Below are positions 63,288-64,000 of a DNA stretch of 64,000 nt, piece by piece (the stretch's first letter is position 1; each line of letters starts with the position of its first letter). Position numbers and translations under genes: made by a program. A model generated the notes under the pieces. It worked only from the letters and a program-made list of their open reading frames with translations, did no database searches and was not told the origin of the DNA. Source of the DNA: Microbacterium jejuense (GTDB lineage Bacteria; Actinomycetota; Actinomycetes; Actinomycetales; Microbacteriaceae); the NCBI RefSeq assembly GCF_019511665.1, contig NZ_JAEUAW010000004.1:124001-188000 (forward strand), given 5' to 3'.

Positions 63288-64000
63288 CGCAGATGGACTT
63301 CAAGACCGAGGCACGCTTCGAGGGCATGGACTATCACGCCCTCAACGCGATGCTGAACCTGTACGACGCGAACGGGCAGATCCAGTTCGACGCCGACAAG
63401 CGTGCGGCGCGGGAGTACTTCCTGCAGCACGTGAACCAGAACACGGTGTTCTTCCACTCCCTGAAGGAGCGGCTGGACTACCTCGTCGAGAAGGAGTACT
63501 ACGAGGGCGCCGTCCTCGAGAAGTACTCGTTCGAGTTCATCCAGAAGCTCAACGACCTCGCGTACTCGAAGAAGTTCCGCTTCGAGACGTTCCTGGGCGC
63601 GTTCAAGTACTACACGAGCTACACGCTCAAGACCTTCGACGGCAAGCGCTACCTCGAGCGCTTCGAGGACCGCGTCGTCATGACCGCCCTCGCACTGGGC
63701 GATGGTGACGAGAAGCTCGCGACCTCGCTCGTCGAAGAGATCATCTCGGGCCGCTTCCAGCCCGCCACCCCCACGTTCCTCAACGCCGGCAAAGCGCAGC
63801 GCGGCGAGCTTGTCTCGTGCTTCCTGCTGCGCATCGAAGACAACATGGAGTCGATCGCACGCGGCATCAACTCCGCGCTGCAGCTGTCCAAGCGCGGCGG
63901 CGGCGTTGCGCTGCTGCTGTCGAACATCCGCGAGTCGGGTGCCCCCATCAAGCAGATCGAGAACCAGTCCAGCGGCATCATCCCCGTGATGAAGCTGCTC
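63272..64000 (+). CDS. nrdE: Class Ib ribonucleotide reductase alpha subunit, 3' end outside the window
   Basis: The first 243 codons are present and the frame is open to the edge. The sequence begins [20 protein letters not shown]. It has no ATP-cone, as expected for NrdE, and contains [40 protein letters not shown] (with the first redox-active Cys) and [20 protein letters not shown]. It reduces ribonucleoside diphosphates with NrdF. The start overlaps nrdI by 16 bases, so translation is coupled. It is cut by the window, not truncated. Confidence 0.96.
   Translation, partial: MVGTLTQMDFKTEARFEGMDYHALNAMLNLYDANGQIQFDADKRAAREYFLQHVNQNTVFFHSLKERLDYLVEKEYYEGAVLEKYSFEFIQKLNDLAYSKKFRFETFLGAFKYYTSYTLKTFDGKRYLERFEDRVVMTALALGDGDEKLATSLVEEIISGRFQPATPTFLNAGKAQRGELVSCFLLRIEDNMESIARGINSALQLSKRGGGVALLLSNIRESGAPIKQIENQSSGIIPVMKLL

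Noticed and set aside
63272-64000. Truncated nrdE
   Set aside because: The frame is open to the last base; only the window edge cuts it.

Overview
The window is high-GC actinobacterial chromosome, most likely Microbacterium or a close Microbacteriaceae relative. Sequence signs are very high G+C with matching codon use, an Lsr2 gene, many genes that start directly at a presumed transcription start (leaderless), a coproporphyrin-dependent heme pathway with HemQ, and constant use of the octamer GGATGCCG/CGGCATCC. The genus is an inference, not a measurement.

Layout. 1-6720 is accessory DNA: the end of a phospholipase D-like gene, a large coupled SF2 helicase (a likely phage-defence module) and a convergent pair of DUF2510 membrane proteins of lower G+C. 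It ends exactly at the 3' end of a tRNA-Arg(CCT), as an integrated island would. 6834-12600 has a cysteine-free HesB-like gene and a tight five-gene envelope operon (phosphodiester glycosidase, GT2/GtrA, DUF4956, VTC-type polyphosphate polymerase, beta-helix lipoprotein). 12760-18000 has pntAB, lsr2, a GAF-LuxR regulator and an alkyltransferase-like gene lacking its catalytic cysteine. 18086-22031 has a giant SF1-helicase-like protein with altered Walker motifs and a Vsr/MTES_1575-like C-terminus, plus a coupled small protein.

22053-31300 is mostly housekeeping: mscL, an FmdB zinc ribbon, 5-FCL, galU, a RimJ-type acetyltransferase, a coiled-coil membrane protein, tRNA-Ala(CGC), a GntR regulator with its divergent MFS partner, corA, and an ABC pair whose permease is frameshifted. 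31414-39033 is the heme cluster: hemE-cgoX-hemQ-hemC-hemB-hemL in one overlapping operon, with hemA divergent from overlapping leaderless promoters. hemD and the ferrochelatase gene are not here.

39034-46676 has a secreted GH87-like alpha-1,3-glucanase, an ArsR regulator coupled to an MFS exporter, a P1B ATPase, a ZIP transporter and a dense array of palindromic repeats. Copies of the same repeat family lie inside hemL, around the heme genes and beside the glucanase. 46677-50265 has an acyl-CoA ligase, an amino-acid dehydrogenase and a YbaK-type deacylase. 50272-57223 is a histidine-utilisation locus (IclR regulator, hutH, hutU, a 33-codon ORF, hutI; hutG and sixA on the opposite strand). 57233-62215 has DUF445, acyl-CoA dehydrogenase, alpha/beta hydrolase, an unknown small protein and an MFS transporter. 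The window ends in nrdHIE (class Ib ribonucleotide reductase, nrdE cut by the edge), preceded by two well-spaced candidate NrdR boxes.
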